Assembly (NCBI GenBank): GCA_030748215.1
Contig: JASMMK010000036.1
Location: 1-33,953, forward strand
Length of the DNA: 33,953 nt
Source: Candidatus Scalindua sp.
GTDB taxonomy: Bacteria; Planctomycetota; Brocadiia; Brocadiales; Scalinduaceae
Reading direction: 5' to 3'
Part shown: one piece after another, positions 32,787 to 33,953 of the stretch
Layout of the letters: the number at the start of each line of letters is the position of its first letter
Position numbering within the stretch: the stretch's first letter is position 1
Made by a program: the position numbers and the translations under genes
The notes under the pieces: generated by a model
Databases searched by the model: none
Seen by the model: the letters and a program-made list of their open reading frames with translations, nothing else
What the model was told of the DNA's origin: nothing

Positions 32787-33953
32787 CAGCTACAGGTACT
32801 GGTGATTATGCTTTTGGTATGACGAGTGGTACTAATAACTGCATCACCATAAATAACGGCACCATAACAGCGACTGGGGGATCGGTAGGCAATTTTGGGA
32901 TGGAACTTGATCTTGGCGCCACTAATACTAACACCAACACCACTAATAACGGTACGATCAATGTCTCAGGACCATCAGGTAGTAGTATCATTGGGATTTG
33001 GGTGAATAGTAAGACCGACACAACACACACGATCAACAACAGCGGCATTATTACTGCCACAGGTGAAAATGCATATGCGATTAAAGGTGAAGCCGGCGCA
33101 GAGACCCTGAACCTCTTCTCCAGCTCAGTTATCACCGGCGATATTGATCTTGGTGCAGGTGACGACACAATAAATTTCCATCTCGGTGCACGAGTCAATG
33201 GTAGAATCTCATTAGGAAATAATACCGGCACAGCGAATATCTTCGGCTCAAAAACCCCTCTACTCTCATCCACATTGACATTTGAAAATGCTGACGCAAT
33301 TAACCTGCACAATGTGGTAGGTGCTGTGAATGGCTGTGTGGTGGTAAGCGTCGACCCGACCGGCCAGTCTGTCAAAGGACCTGTCCTGAACTCACTCTGC
33401 ACCGGTCTGCACAATGTCATCCGCAAACGCCTTAACCACTTCAAACCGCAACTTATAAAACTGGCATCCACACGTATTGAGCCCGGTATGCTGGTAAAGC
33501 CAAAACAGGCACAGGCGTGGGGAGATATGTTCCACTCCTATCGAAAGCGTGATCATCACGGCCGGCTCTTCGCATACGACCACGAATACAACGGATTTAC
33601 CGGCGGATACGAAAAAACCTATAACAGGCTGCGTGCAGGAGTCCTGGGCGGCTTCTCACGTGCTAATGTAGAGGCCGATTCCGAGTCGTTCAGAACCGAC
33701 TCCAACAGCTACTTCACCGGCATCTATGGACAGTACGACTATGGCCGGTACAAACTGGCTGCATCCCTGATAGGCGGCTATGAAGTCCATGACAATTCCC
33801 GTAATCTGTTCGATAACCTGAGCGGAGATGAGACAGCGCGTGCTGACTTTGGCAGCCTGTTCATTAGCCCGTCAGTCACAGTAAGAGCCGACTACACGGT
33901 AGCCCACAGGCTGATGCTGCGTCCTATGGCGACAGTGGTATACAGCGCGGGAT
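32750..33953 (+). pseudogene. Autotransporter, C-terminal part (passenger and beta-barrel), out of frame and cut by window end
   Basis: Continuation of the gene that starts at 32310, after a one-base shift at the AAA of 32750-32752. The frame is open to the last base (first internal ATG at 32819). It reads more NYGTI/NNGTI passenger repeats, then a linker with HNVIRKRLNHFKPQL, then an autotransporter beta-domain from about 33510 (WGDMFHSYR, GFTGGYEKTYNRLRAGVLGGFS, YFTGIYGQYDYG) that would form the outer-membrane barrel. The barrel is incomplete because the window ends. The shift can be a true mutation or a sequencing error. The GC-rich codon use differs from the AT-rich housekeeping genes upstream and suggests horizontal acquisition. 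Confidence 0.72.

Noticed and set aside
32806-33471. Long open frame (221 codons) on the minus strand opposite the autotransporter
   Set aside because: The plus strand carries the passenger repeats and beta-domain in one open frame; the antisense frame is a composition shadow.

Overview
The window is low-GC, densely coded bacterial DNA from a Gram-negative cell. It carries lipid A (lpxD), outer-membrane autotransporter, periplasmic parvulin, diheme peroxidase and hopanoid cyclase genes. Together with an alternative GlmU, a two-headed Fe-S acyl-CoA dehydratase activase and an enormous PEGA-repeat protein, this suggests an anaerobic planctomycete, possibly an anammox bacterium (Brocadiales/Scalindua-like). 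That assignment is inference from gene content. No rRNA, tRNA or CRISPR array was seen.

Layout. 1-3730: a glutamate/dicarboxylate symporter converges on uvrC. 3731-12028: a 1975-residue protein with 24 tandem PEGA repeats, then murQ and a MauG/CcpA-type diheme peroxidase, all on the plus strand and closely spaced. 12068-15119: squalene-hopene cyclase (minus), diverging from an OGG-type DNA glycosylase (plus). 15145-21278 (minus): leuC, a 1422-residue 2-hydroxyacyl-CoA dehydratase activase and leuD, in that order, so the activase separates the two isopropylmalate isomerase subunits. 21557-23674 (minus): a small acidic zinc-ribbon protein and threonine synthase. 23817-28344: an alternative GlmU (plus), then glmS (minus) with a palindrome-bounded cassette on each side, one carrying a broken four-helix-bundle gene and one a broken GxxExxY gene, then a DUF2284 protein (minus). 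28345-31909: lpxD (plus) converging on an O-methyltransferase-parvulin pair (minus). 31910-33953: a more GC-rich, frameshifted autotransporter running off the window end.

How the genes work together. GlmS and the alternative GlmU would make UDP-GlcNAc, the precursor of peptidoglycan and of lipid A, which LpxD continues; MurQ recycles MurNAc-6-P into the same pool. LeuCD and ThrC are amino-acid biosynthesis enzymes. The activase between leuC and leuD may link that operon to radical dehydration of 2-hydroxyacyl-CoA compounds.

Most notable: (i) the PEGA array has an almost invariant 70-residue period and, in its second half, a five-repeat higher-order unit present three times; (ii) glmS is flanked by two unrelated small genes, each enclosed in its own inverted repeats and each broken by single-base shifts in homopolymers; (iii) the leuC-activase-leuD arrangement; (iv) several near-consensus sigma70-type promoters, two of which place the transcription start almost on the ATG, suggesting leaderless mRNAs.
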